DNA of 13,046 nucleotides from Lachnospiraceae bacterium (GCA_900753685.1 CAAEAB010000198.1:1-13046), one strand, 5' to 3'; numbered from the stretch's first letter, positions 1 through 7,562 are shown. The notes: generated by a model not told the origin, from the sequence alone. Translations and numbers: made by a program.

Positions 1-25
1 CCGCCACTAAATCATCTAAAATCAT
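1..25 (-). CDS. trpC: trpC, indole-3-glycerol phosphate synthase, N-terminal fragment
   Basis: Only the first eight codons are present, reading MILDDLVA, before the window ends. The ATG overlaps the trpD stop in an ATGA arrangement, and a GAGGT ribosome binding site lies just upstream inside the end of trpD. TrpC proteins commonly start with a similar MILD(K/D)I(V/L) sequence, and trpC commonly follows trpD in Firmicute trp operons. The enzyme closes the indole ring to make indole-3-glycerol phosphate. Identity rests on position and this short N-terminus, so it is likely but not proven. Confidence 0.7.
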
Positions 26-1038
26 TCTTCTACCTCATTTGTTGCCCGGACAAAGGCTTCCAGCTTCTCCAGAGCCTTTCCGCTATCAATCGCCTCTGTC
101 GCCATGTCTACCCCTTCAGAAATCTCCTTTCCGAAAGCTGCCGCCAGACAAAGCCCTGCATTTAAGATAACCACACTTCGTTTGGCTCCCTGCTCCGCAC
201 CGGAAAGAATATCCCTTGTAATCTTTGCGTTATCCGCCGGAGAGCCGCCAATCAGTTCTCTCAGCTCACAGGATGAGAATCCAAACTGCTCCGGAGCAAT
301 ATCAAAAAATTCAAACTGGCCGTCATTAATACGACATACATGGGTCGGTCCGGTCAATGTCACTTCGTCCAGGCCGTCGGCGCCGCAGACAACAAAGCCC
401 TTCTTTACTCCCAGATTTGAAAGCACCTTCGCCAGAGGTTCGATTAAATCCTTACTGTAAACACCCATCAGCTGCATGGTGGCGCCGGCCGGATTGGTCA
501 ACGGCCCCAAAATATTATACACTGTACGGATTCCCAGTTCTTTACGGACCGGAGCCGCATATTTCATCGAAGAATGGTGCATTTGTGCAAACATAAAGCA
601 GATGCCCGTTTCTTTTAAAATTTTCTCACACTGTGCGGCGTTTAATGTGACCCTTGCCCCCAGGGCTTCCAGCACATCGGCGGCGCCGCTCTTACTGAAA
701 ACACTGCGGTTCCCGTGCTTTGCCATCGGAACACCGGCCGCTGCCACGACGAAGGCGGCTGTCGTGGAAATATTAAAGGTGCCGACCTCATCGCCGCCGG
801 TTCCTACAATCTCCATAACCTCTGTTTCCGTGTGAAGCGACTCACATTTGCTCCGCATCGATGTGGCGCAAGCCGTAATTTCTTCCACCGTTTCCCCCTT
901 AATTCGAAGGGCTGTCAAAAAAGAGGCCATCTGAGCCCGGGTTGCCTGCCCGGTCATCATTTCATCCATGACAGTCTTTGCCGTATCAAAATCCAGATTC
1001 TCTACCGCCATTACTTCACGAATTGCTTCCTGTATCAT
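22..1038 (-). CDS. trpD: Anthranilate phosphoribosyltransferase TrpD
   Basis: This is the second enzyme of tryptophan synthesis. It transfers phosphoribose from PRPP to anthranilate in the cytoplasm. The 338-residue protein has the normal family length and shows no interruption. Visible motifs are the PRPP-binding glycine loop GTGGD (residues 79-83), NIST (89-92), the KHGNRS anthranilate/PRPP loop (107-112) and the acidic metal-binding DGLDE (221-225). The start is supported by an AGGAGGT site about 9 nt upstream, in the 26-nt gap after trpG. The stop overlaps trpC by 4 nt, indicating translational coupling. Expression should depend on the T-box upstream of trpE. It looks functional although both anthranilate synthase genes before it are broken, so its substrate might have to come from elsewhere. 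Confidence 0.96.
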   Translation of the reverse strand: MIQEAIREVMAVENLDFDTAKTVMDEMMTGQATRAQMASFLTALRIKGETVEEITACATSMRSKCESLHTETEVMEIVGTGGDEVGTFNISTTAAFVVAAAGVPMAKHGNRSVFSKSGAADVLEALGARVTLNAAQCEKILKETGICFMFAQMHHSSMKYAAPVRKELGIRTVYNILGPLTNPAGATMQLMGVYSKDLIEPLAKVLSNLGVKKGFVVCGADGLDEVTLTGPTHVCRINDGQFEFFDIAPEQFGFSSCELRELIGGSPADNAKITRDILSGAEQGAKRSVVILNAGLCLAAAFGKEISEGVDMATEAIDSGKALEKLEAFVRATNEVEE

Positions 1039-1064
1039 CTTAATCGAACCTCCTGCTCAAAGCT

Positions 1065-1634
1065 CTATTTCACATTTAAAAAATTTTCCATCATTTTTCG
1101 TCCCTGGGGCGTCAAAATAGATTCCGGATGGAACTGTAACCCGAAAATCGGATACTCCCGATGGGCCACTGCCATAATCTCTCCATATTTATCCTCCCCG
1201 ATAATCTCCAGACAATCCGGTATTGTTTCCGGCGCCGCCACCAGCGAATGATACCTGGCCACATCCACCGTTTTATCCAGAGCCTTAAAAATCCTGTTTT
1301 TATTATGAATCCGAATCCGACTCTGCTTTCCGTGCATCAAATGTCTGGCATGGGTAATTTTTGCGCCAAAAGCTTCGCAAATTCCCTAATGACCGAGACA
1401 TACACCGAGAATCGGTATGGTGCCGTCGGCCTTTTTCACAAGCTCTTCACAGATCCCTGCGTCCTTCGGATAACCCGGCCCCGGCGAGAGAATAATGTGA
1501 GACGGCCGCATGTCAAATACTTCTTCCACGGTCAGTGCATCATTCCGGACCACTTTGATATCCGGTCGGATGCCTCCGGCCATCTGCACCAGGTTGTAGG
1601 AAAAGCTGTCGTAATTGTCAATTAAAAGAATCAT
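1065..1634 (-). pseudogene. trpG: trpG, anthranilate synthase glutaminase subunit, interrupted by an in-frame TAG
   Basis: TrpG is a class I glutamine amidotransferase that supplies ammonia to TrpE. The frame would give 189 residues, the normal length, but codon 83 is TAG (1388-1386). Residues 1-82 carry the oxyanion-loop PGPGYP (51-56) and the nucleophile Cys79 in GVCLGH. The stop replaces the Gln of the family motif GxCxGxQ. The same frame resumes at once with GICEAFGAKITHARHLMHG and includes the catalytic His/Glu motif QFHPES. A single C-to-T change (CAG to TAG) explains it. A GGGAGGTGA site precedes the ATG, which overlaps the trpE stop as TAATG. The natural stop is also TAG, arguing against general amber reassignment. 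Possible alternatives are a sequencing error or a suppressor tRNA. Confidence 0.93.
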
Positions 1635-3093
1635 TATTCATTCACCTCCCTGGCATTTTGAAGCGCCCGGATGACCGCTCCCGCCTTATTGGCCGTCTCT
1701 TCATACTCGGTTTCCGGCACACTATCCGCCACAATACCGGCGCCGGCCTGCACATAGACCTTGTCATTCTTCTTCACCGCCATGCGGATGGCGATACATG
1801 TATCCATATTTCCCGTAAAGTCCAGATATCCAAGGGCTCCGCCGTAAATACCCCGCGGCGACTTTTCCAGTTCCTTAATAATCTCACAGGCCCGGATCTT
1901 CGGCGCCCCGGAAAGAGTTCCCGCCGGCAGGACCGACTCGATGGCATCCAGGCTGTCACACTCCTCCCGGATGTCTCCCTCCACCTGGGAGCAAATGTGC
2001 ATGATTCTGGAATACTTGTGAATCTTCTTATATTCCGTCACTTCCACTGTGCCGAATTTACAAATACGCCCCAGATCATTTCTTCCCAGGTCTACGAGCA
2101 TATTGTGCTCTGCCAGCTCCTTTTCATCGGCCAGAAGCTCCGTCTCCAACGCTTTATCTTCCTCCAGTGTAACGCCCCTCGGCCGGGAACCGGCTACCGG
2201 AAAGGTAATGAGCCGTCCGTTTTCCAGCCGCACCAGCGTTTCCGGCGACGTACTCATAATCTCCTTATCGTCAAACTTCATATAAACCATATAAGGCGAC
2301 GGATTCGTCGTCCGAAGCACTCGATAAGCATTTATAAGACTGCCTTTATATTCACTCTCAAACCGTCTTGAGACCACGATCTGAAAACTGTCGCCATCGA
2401 AAATATATTGCTTCGCCTTCTCCACCATGTCACAAAATTCTTCCTTCGTCTGGTTGCAGGTGAAATTCACATTCTTATCCGCCCTGTAATCCGGCAATTT
2501 GGCCGATGACCGGATCAAATCCGTCATCTTCTGCAGATCCGCCATGGCCCGGCCATAATTTTCCATGGCCCGGTCCGTTTTCATATGGACAATCAGGCAT
2601 ATCTTCTGCTTCAAATGATCGTAGGCAATAATTTTATCAAACAACATAAAGTCATAATCTTCAAATTCACCGCTCTTTAATTTCAATGTCGGCTCCGCAT
2701 AGCCGATCATACCATAGGAAAAATGTCCCACAAAACCTCCGGTAAAGGGCGGCATTCCGGCAGTCTCGGCGCCTTATATTGTTTTAATATATCCCGGAGT
2801 ACCGTTAATGGTTTCTCCGTTTCCACTATTTTTCTTTCATCTTCTGTCTCAATCGTTACCTTTCCGTCTTTGCAGCTCACCCGCATCGTCGGATCACAGC
2901 CGAGAAAAGAGTAGCGTCCCCACTTTTCGCCGCCCTCCACACTCTCAAGCAAAAAATACCTTTCACCGACGGCTGACAGCCGAAGCAACATGGATATCGG
3001 CGTCATCATATCCGCATATATTTCCTTGCACACCGGAATGATTTGATATTCCTCCGCCAATGATAAAATCTGTTCACATTCAGGACGTATCAT
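1634..3093 (-). pseudogene. trpE: trpE, anthranilate synthase component I, frameshifted
   Basis: TrpE converts chorismate plus ammonia to anthranilate. The N-terminal part starts at ATG 3093, preceded by AGGAAGGAGT. It carries the tryptophan feedback region, with FLLESVEGG followed by RYSFLG, and runs in frame to LP at about 2758. It then shifts and stops early. The adjoining frame picks up at 2755 with MPPFTGGFVGHFSYGMIGY and continues through the chorismate-binding domain (GRNDLGRICKFG, YVQAGAGIVADS) to TAA at 1634. Restoring one G in CCGG-A would give LPGMPPFTGG and a protein of about 486 residues, close to normal. An in-frame ATG further upstream at 3150 lies inside the T-box terminator and is rejected as the start. 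No ribosome binding site precedes the internal ATG at 2755. Confidence 0.93.
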
Positions 3094-3124
3094 ATTTTTG
3101 ACTCCTTCCTCTTCTATATTCCAT

Positions 3125-3167
3125 AAAAAAAGACCCTCATCCCTCTTCATCTAAGGGACAAAAGTCT
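3125..3167 (-). terminator. T-box-controlled intrinsic terminator before trpE
   Basis: AGACTTTTGTCCCTT pairs, with several G-U pairs, with AGAGGGATGAGGGTCT across a short AGATGA-type loop and is followed by a run of T (3131-3125). The 5' arm lies immediately after the T-box sequence, as expected for the terminator that competes with the antiterminator. It lies 30-odd bases before the trpE start codon. Confidence 0.9.
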
Positions 3168-3431
3168 GAAACCTCTGCGGTACCACCCAAATTGACGCAA
3201 TGCGCCCGCTCTTTAACATACTAACATATGCTCCCTGCTGGTAACGGTCAGGGTCCCCGTCAGCACCTACTCCAAAGGTTGGACGCTTATATGCGGACCT
3301 TTGTTTCAATCTGCCCTCACGAGTCCATTCACTGGATTCCAATATGCTGCATTCCCACCATCCGCAGCTCTCTGGGATATCTTTCTCCAACTACTTCTCT
3401 CGTTCATCGGTTTTTCTTTATCAGTTTACAG
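3125..3431 (-). promoter_or_regulatory. T-box leader riboswitch of the trp operon, tRNA-Trp type
   Basis: The RNA from about 3431 to 3125 has the parts of a class I T-box. Stem I shows AGAGAG at the AG bulge (3373-3368) and a distal GCTGC/GCAGC stem (3368-3364 with 3350-3346) closing a loop containing GGTGGGAA. The specifier stretch GAATGGAC holds a UGG (Trp) codon at 3327-3325. The 3' T-box sequence TGGGTGGTACCGCAGAGG lies at 3189-3172. It could form the antiterminator bulge UGGU (3185-3182) that pairs with the uncharged tRNA 3' end. A terminator follows, then trpE. As known for the family, uncharged tRNA-Trp stabilises the antiterminator and allows trp transcription when tryptophan is short. 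Confidence 0.95.
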
Positions 3432-3437
3432 TTATGA

Positions 3438-3466
3438 AGTATACTCCAGGCGCCGTCAATTGTCAA
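3438..3466 (-). promoter_or_regulatory. SigA-type promoter of the trp operon
   Basis: The -35 box is TTGACA (3466-3461) and the -10 box TATACT (3443-3438), separated by exactly 17 nt, which is close to consensus. Transcription would start near 3431, just before the T-box stem I. The -35 box and part of the spacer lie inside the last codons of the ParB-like gene, whose stop is at 3456. Confidence 0.9.
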
Positions 3467-3884
3467 CCTTTTTTTGCAGACAAATGGCCATAACCCGTTC
3501 ATACTCCTTTGGACGGTAATGTTCAATATATTGCTGATGCTGTTCTTCTTTCAGGCAATAGCAGAGCATACAGGAAAGCTTTTCTTTTACAGCCTTTCTT
3601 AAACGATGATTTCCGTCCAGCATAAGATAGTGGCCGCCGCTAATTTCCGCCAATACGCAGGGTTTTTCCAGATTGGCAGACATTGCATAGGTTTCATTGA
3701 CCATAGCCTCCCCGTTTTCCCGGGCTAAAACATCCGTATCTACCATACGCAGCTCAAAATCTCGCGGATGGTCCTGGATATCCTTCAGCATTCCGTCCAC
3801 ATCCCAAATAAGCATTCCATTATCCGTTGCAAAAAAATATCTCTGTCTCACCGTTCCAACATCTCCTGTCATTATCCCACACAT
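3456..3884 (-). CDS. Small ParB/sulfiredoxin-fold-like hypothetical protein
   Basis: The function is not known. The frame encodes up to 142 residues. The motif YLMLDGNHRLRKAVKEKL (DGNHR at residues 90-94) resembles the core of ParB/Srx-fold domains, where DG(N/H)HR(L) forms the nucleotide-binding or catalytic loop. No helix-turn-helix or other domain follows, so it is not a chromosome-partitioning ParB. No membrane segment or signal is visible. The start is uncertain: ATG 3884 has no obvious ribosome binding site, while GTG 3851 is preceded by AGGAG at a rather long 11-nt spacing. The gene follows the cyclophilin-like gene by 27 nt and probably shares its transcript. Its 3' end holds the trp -35 box. 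Fold assignment is by motif only. Confidence 0.75.
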   Translation of the reverse strand: MCGIMTGDVGTVRQRYFFATDNGMLIWDVDGMLKDIQDHPRDFELRMVDTDVLARENGEAMVNETYAMSANLEKPCVLAEISGGHYLMLDGNHRLRKAVKEKLSCMLCYCLKEEQHQQYIEHYRPKEYERVMAICLQKKVDN

Positions 3885-3911
3885 TTGTTTCGATGTGCCA
3901 AAAAGTCTGTA

Positions 3912-4484
3912 TTATTTCCAGCAAGGCGGCAGCTGCGGATTTAAAACCCGTATTGGCTCCGAATAGGTCTCACCGAAAAGCTCCAGCTCCACCCGCTCGA
4001 TCACCTGGGGTTCTGCCGGACGATTAACCTCTACGCCTTCGATTGGAAAATCTGTGACTGGAACCGTTTCCACCCGTTCCAGACGATAAATTTCATCCAT
4101 TCCTTCCAGGACCCTGCCAAAGACCGGATAGGTTCCCTTATGCTCCGGGCAATCCCGAAGAGGAAAGAAAAATTCACAGCCGGCCAACCCAGCTTCGCCG
4201 TAACCGCCCATAGCTACCACCCCCGGATGGGAGTCCAGCGGAATAACCCTAGGATTTAATTCAAACTCATTTGGAATCAGATACTGACACTCCTTTTTTC
4301 CAAAGGCCGTATAGCTGATATCTACCCAGTTGCCCGGCACGATCCGCTCGATGGCGTGATTATCCATATAGCCTTTAGAAGCCACATAAATAAAACTATT
4401 CACCGTATTCGGCGCCGATTCCGGCAAAAGCTCAATAACGATTTTTTTTCCGTTTTTCATATATATTGTTGCTATCGGATGCAT
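3912..4484 (-). CDS. Cyclophilin-like peptidyl-prolyl cis-trans isomerase
   Basis: This 190-residue cytoplasmic protein has no signal peptide. It matches the cyclophilin fold in order: ESAPNTVNSFIYVASKGYM (residues 22-40), the region of the catalytic Arg (ERIVPG, Arg47), GVVAMGG (88-94), CEFFFPL (103-109, in place of the usual SQFFI) and YPVFGRVLEGMD (119-130). The usual FMIQ after the catalytic Arg is NWVD here, so activity may be reduced or substrate choice altered. A tail of about 50 residues follows the core. The ATG is preceded by GAGAGG, which overlaps the stop of the peptidase gene, so the two are probably translated together. Cyclophilins isomerise Xaa-Pro bonds. A link to the adjacent Xaa-Pro peptidase is an inference from context. 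Confidence 0.85.
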   Translation of the reverse strand: MHPIATIYMKNGKKIVIELLPESAPNTVNSFIYVASKGYMDNHAIERIVPGNWVDISYTAFGKKECQYLIPNEFELNPRVIPLDSHPGVVAMGGYGEAGLAGCEFFFPLRDCPEHKGTYPVFGRVLEGMDEIYRLERVETVPVTDFPIEGVEVNRPAEPQVIERVELELFGETYSEPIRVLNPQLPPCWK

Positions 4485-4497
4485 CTAAATCAACCTC

Positions 4498-5574
4498 TCA
4501 ACCAATAATTTCAAGTTCTTTCGGATATTGATTCAAAACCTCACAGCCATTCTCTGTGACCAAAACCAAATCCTCCACCCGGACGCCCGTATCCCCAGTC
4601 ACATAAATGCCCGGTTCAATAGAGAAGATCATCCCTGGCTCTGCTTTTTGTGTATTTGTGGAGGACACATCGCCAAACTCATGCTCGCTGAGTCCGATAA
4701 AATGTCCGAGACGATGATTAAAGTTCGGCCCATAGCCCTGCGCATCGATCAAGTCTCTCGCCGCCTGATCCAACTCACATAACGGCACACCCGGTTTGAT
4801 TTTTGAAATCGCCGTCTCATTGGCGGCCCGCACCGTATTGTAAATATGACGGTGGGTATCGCTCACCTCTTTAAAATAAAAGGTTCGGGTCATATCGGAA
4901 CAATAACCGTCTTTAATACAGCCCACATCAAATAATACTGAATCTCCCGGCTTCACCACCGTATCGTCCGGCGCATGATGCGGGTCCGCCGCATTGGCGC
5001 CAAAAGCAACTAACGGCTCAAATGAAAAGCCGTCGGCTCCCAAATCCAGATAGATTTGAAGCATCCTATCCGCCGCTTCCTTTTCTGTAATGCCTTCATG
5101 GATTAATTGTTTAAATTTAGCCATTGCCCTGTCATTTATATGGGAAGAAACTCGCATTTTCTCCTGCTCTTCTGCATCCTTTACGCCTCTTGTCGTATCC
5201 ACAGCCAGCGAAGCATTGACAAAGCCCTTCGCCGCCCCCATCTCCATCAGAGGAAGCAGGAATCGGGCCTTTAATTCCTTATCTACCCCGAGAACACGCT
5301 CTTTGTCCACATAACCGGCCACAATTTCCATAGCCGGATCCGTATCCGAATACCAGACCTTTTCAACGCCAACCTCCTCCGGAACAGTAAAAAGCTTATT
5401 CAGAAAAAAAGCATGCTTTCCGTCCGCCCGGAGCAAAAGTCCGTAAAACCGCTCAAAGGGCGCCACAAACACGTCCGTCAGATAATAAATGGACATCGGG
5501 TCCACAATCAGCATCTGGGAAACTCCCATCGCTTTTAAAGCCGTCAATATGCGCTCCGCTCTGTTCTGTTTCAT
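4498..5574 (-). CDS. M24B metallopeptidase, Xaa-Pro dipeptidase/aminopeptidase family
   Basis: The 358-residue protein has an N-terminal creatinase-like domain (about 1-130) and a C-terminal pita-bread catalytic domain. The five expected dinuclear metal ligands are visible: Asp216 (LFDVG), Asp227 (CSDMTRT), His291 (LGHFIG), Glu320 (SIEPG) and Glu334 (RVED). His200 and His298 fit the substrate-binding histidines. M24B enzymes hydrolyse Xaa-Pro bonds in dipeptides (PepQ) or at peptide N-termini (PepP). The sequence alone does not decide between them, though length and the lack of a signal fit a cytoplasmic PepQ-type enzyme. The start at 5574 follows AAAGGAG with 9-nt spacing. An in-frame ATG at 5598 has no such site. 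It directly follows dppC, so imported peptides are a likely substrate. Confidence 0.9.
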   Translation of the reverse strand: MKQNRAERILTALKAMGVSQMLIVDPMSIYYLTDVFVAPFERFYGLLLRADGKHAFFLNKLFTVPEEVGVEKVWYSDTDPAMEIVAGYVDKERVLGVDKELKARFLLPLMEMGAAKGFVNASLAVDTTRGVKDAEEQEKMRVSSHINDRAMAKFKQLIHEGITEKEAADRMLQIYLDLGADGFSFEPLVAFGANAADPHHAPDDTVVKPGDSVLFDVGCIKDGYCSDMTRTFYFKEVSDTHRHIYNTVRAANETAISKIKPGVPLCELDQAARDLIDAQGYGPNFNHRLGHFIGLSEHEFGDVSSTNTQKAEPGMIFSIEPGIYVTGDTGVRVEDLVLVTENGCEVLNQYPKELEIIG

Positions 5575-5598
5575 TGAAATATACTCCTTTAATCTCAT

Positions 5599-6435
5599 TT
5601 AAAACTGTTTTCTGAGTTTTGGGTCCAATAGGTCTCTTAAACCATCTCCGATAAAGTTTGCCCCCACAGCCATCGTAAAAATAGCAAGTCCAGGGAAACC
5701 AGCCACCCAGAATTTATTAAAATAATCCACACCATCAGATACCATCATTCCCCATTCCGGCGTCGGCGGAGCCGAGCCAAGTCCGAGAAAGCTCAGGGTC
5801 GAAAACATCAATATTTGATTACCGATATCCGTTGTCGCCATGATCAGCACCGAGCTGACACTGTTCGGGATAATTTCCTTCATCAAAATTCTCAGTCTGG
5901 ATGCTCCCAGAGCTTCCGACGCTGTGACATATTCATTTTCCTTAACGCTCAAAACAACGCTTCGCATCAACCGTGCGTAGGTTGGCCAGGCAACGATCAC
6001 CAGCGCAAACATCGTATTAAAAAGATTGGAGCCCATGACAGCGTTGATAATCATCGCCAGAATCAGTGATGGGAAGGACAAAATCATTTCGGAAAAACGC
6101 ATCATCACATTATCCACCTGTCCACCCACATAACCGGCAACGGCTCCGTAAAAGGTCCCGATAACCCCGGCGATGACTACGGTCAGACAGCCGGCCAGCA
6201 ACGAATATCTTCCGCCGTAAATTACACGACTGAATATATCCCGCCCGAAATTATCCGTACCAAACCAGTGCTGTGCGGACGGTGCCTGAAGACGGGCCGT
6301 CAAATCCTGTACGACCGGGTCATAAGGCGCTATGGCCGGCGCTACAATGGCTGCAATAATCCACGCCAGACAGATAATAACACCTAACGTAAATAAATAA
6401 TTGGACTTAAACATTTTTTTCAAAGAACGTAACAT
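5599..6435 (-). CDS. dppC: Peptide ABC transporter permease, DppC/OppC family
   Basis: This is one of two membrane subunits of a peptide importer. It begins with a basic stretch and a membrane segment, followed by the N-terminal motif HWFGTDNFGRDIFSRVIYG (about 56-74), typical of OppC/DppC. Further hydrophobic segments follow, then the ATPase-contact EAA loop SEALGASRLRILMKEIIPNS (about 173-192) and SFLGLGSAPPTPEWG. Length is normal at 278 residues. ATG 6435 is favoured because GAGGTG lies at good spacing and the ATG overlaps the dppB stop as TGATG. An in-frame GTG at 6444 is the alternative. The dpp symbol marks the family only, and the true substrate is not shown by sequence. Confidence 0.93.
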   Translation of the reverse strand: MLRSLKKMFKSNYLFTLGVIICLAWIIAAIVAPAIAPYDPVVQDLTARLQAPSAQHWFGTDNFGRDIFSRVIYGGRYSLLAGCLTVVIAGVIGTFYGAVAGYVGGQVDNVMMRFSEMILSFPSLILAMIINAVMGSNLFNTMFALVIVAWPTYARLMRSVVLSVKENEYVTASEALGASRLRILMKEIIPNSVSSVLIMATTDIGNQILMFSTLSFLGLGSAPPTPEWGMMVSDGVDYFNKFWVAGFPGLAIFTMAVGANFIGDGLRDLLDPKLRKQF

Positions 6436-7454
6436 CAGTCGCACCTCACTCTCGGATCAATTACACCGTATAGGATATCCACGATTGTATTTATGACCAT
6501 ATAATTCAGTGCGATCAATAGCGCCACGCCGATGATTGCCGGATAATCATTGGATAAAACCGACTCATAGGCAAACTGTCCGACACCCGGCCAGTTAAAG
6601 ATTGTTTCCACTAAAACCATACCGCCCAGCAGATTTCCCAATCCAAGACCAATTACCGTCAGCACCGGAATCAAGGCATTTCCCAAAGCATGGCGTACAA
6701 TCAGCGCAGCCCTTCCCAGGCCCTTTGCCTTGGCTGTACGGATATAATCCGTAGACATGACGTCCAGTAAATTTGAACGGGTTGTGCGGGTGATGAGCCC
6801 CATCGTAAACGCGGCCAAAACTGTTCCCGGCAAAATCAAATGGCTGACTGCATCCAAAGCCTTCGGAATATCTCCCTCCAAAAGACTGTCGATGACATAT
6901 AGCCCCGTAACCGTCGCCGGTGACGAAAATGAATTACTGAGCCGTCCCGGTCCCGGCAGCAAATGCAGTTTATAATAAATAAGATACAGCACCAAAAGAG
7001 CAAACCAGAAACTCGGAATACTGACTCCCGTCACCGAAATGGCTCTGACGATTTGATCAACAATACTGTTTCTTCGAATCGCCGAAATAATGCCGAAAAG
7101 AATACCGAAAATGGCGGCAATGATAATGGCGAATAACGCCAGCTCGATCGTTGCCGGATAGCATCTGGAAAGCTCTGAAAGCACCGGTTTATTTGTCCGA
7201 ATGGACGTTCCTAAATCCAGCTTCAGCAGATTTTTCATATACATCACATACTGCACCGGAATCGGCTGATCCAGCCCGTATTTCGCCTTATAGGCGGCAA
7301 CGACCTCCGGGTCGTTTAAGGATCTCTGACTTAAGTTGGCCACCACCGGATCTCCCGGAACAAGCTTGGTCAAAATAAATACCAGTGTGGCAACACCAAT
7401 AAGCATAATAAGCAGATATAACAATTTTTTTCCTATGAATTTCAGCCGCTTCAT
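6435..7454 (-). CDS. dppB: Peptide ABC transporter permease, DppB/OppB family
   Basis: This 339-residue inner-membrane subunit has about six hydrophobic segments. It shows the family's N-terminal FILTKLVPGDPV (residues 26-37), the EAA loop AKAKGLGRAALIVRHALGNA (241-260), VETIFNWPGVGQ (282-293) and the C-terminal IDPRVR. The start is supported by GAGGGGTG a few bases upstream. It overlaps dppC by one base, consistent with coupled synthesis of a 1:1 permease pair. A 178-nt gap separates it from dppA. That gap holds a strong hairpin and a short direct repeat, but no convincing promoter. Confidence 0.94.
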   Translation of the reverse strand: MKRLKFIGKKLLYLLIMLIGVATLVFILTKLVPGDPVVANLSQRSLNDPEVVAAYKAKYGLDQPIPVQYVMYMKNLLKLDLGTSIRTNKPVLSELSRCYPATIELALFAIIIAAIFGILFGIISAIRRNSIVDQIVRAISVTGVSIPSFWFALLVLYLIYYKLHLLPGPGRLSNSFSSPATVTGLYVIDSLLEGDIPKALDAVSHLILPGTVLAAFTMGLITRTTRSNLLDVMSTDYIRTAKAKGLGRAALIVRHALGNALIPVLTVIGLGLGNLLGGMVLVETIFNWPGVGQFAYESVLSNDYPAIIGVALLIALNYMVINTIVDILYGVIDPRVRCD

Positions 7455-7536
7455 ACGACACCCCTCTTCTTTATTTTTTCATCAGTTTATAACACATCAA
7501 ACAGATATTTCCGTCAGCGGCATCTTCCCTTTTCCG

Positions 7537-7562
7537 ATACCTGTTCACGGCAATACCTGTTC
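7537..7562. repeat. Short direct repeat in the dppA-dppB gap
   Basis: ATACCTGTTC (plus-strand reading) occurs at 7537-7546 and again at 7553-7562, a period of 16 bases. It lies in the transcribed spacer between dppA and dppB. The function is unknown and it could be a chance or relic duplication. Confidence 0.5.

Noticed and set aside
1386..1388. Amber codon read as pyrrolysine or as a reassigned sense codon
   Set aside because: TAG is the normal stop of trpG itself and of dppD, and the replaced residue is a substrate-contact Gln. A mutation or error is simpler.
1658..2371. Long plus-strand frames opposite trpE and other genes
   Set aside because: They are antisense shadows of conserved minus-strand genes, with no recognisable protein features or ribosome binding sites.
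2752..2760. Programmed ribosomal frameshift in trpE
   Set aside because: A -1 slip would restore the frame, but there is no X-XXY-YYZ slippery heptamer and no family precedent that I know of.
3094..3150. In-frame ATG at 3150 as the start of trpE
   Set aside because: It lies inside the T-box terminator hairpin and has no ribosome binding site. ATG 3093 has AGGAAGGAGT and matches the family N-terminus.
3151..3390. Frame of 79 codons with several Trp codons between the trp promoter and trpE, resembling a Trp leader peptide
   Set aside because: It starts at a TTG without a ribosome binding site. Its UGG codons fall in conserved T-box parts (distal loop, specifier, T-box sequence), which explain them.
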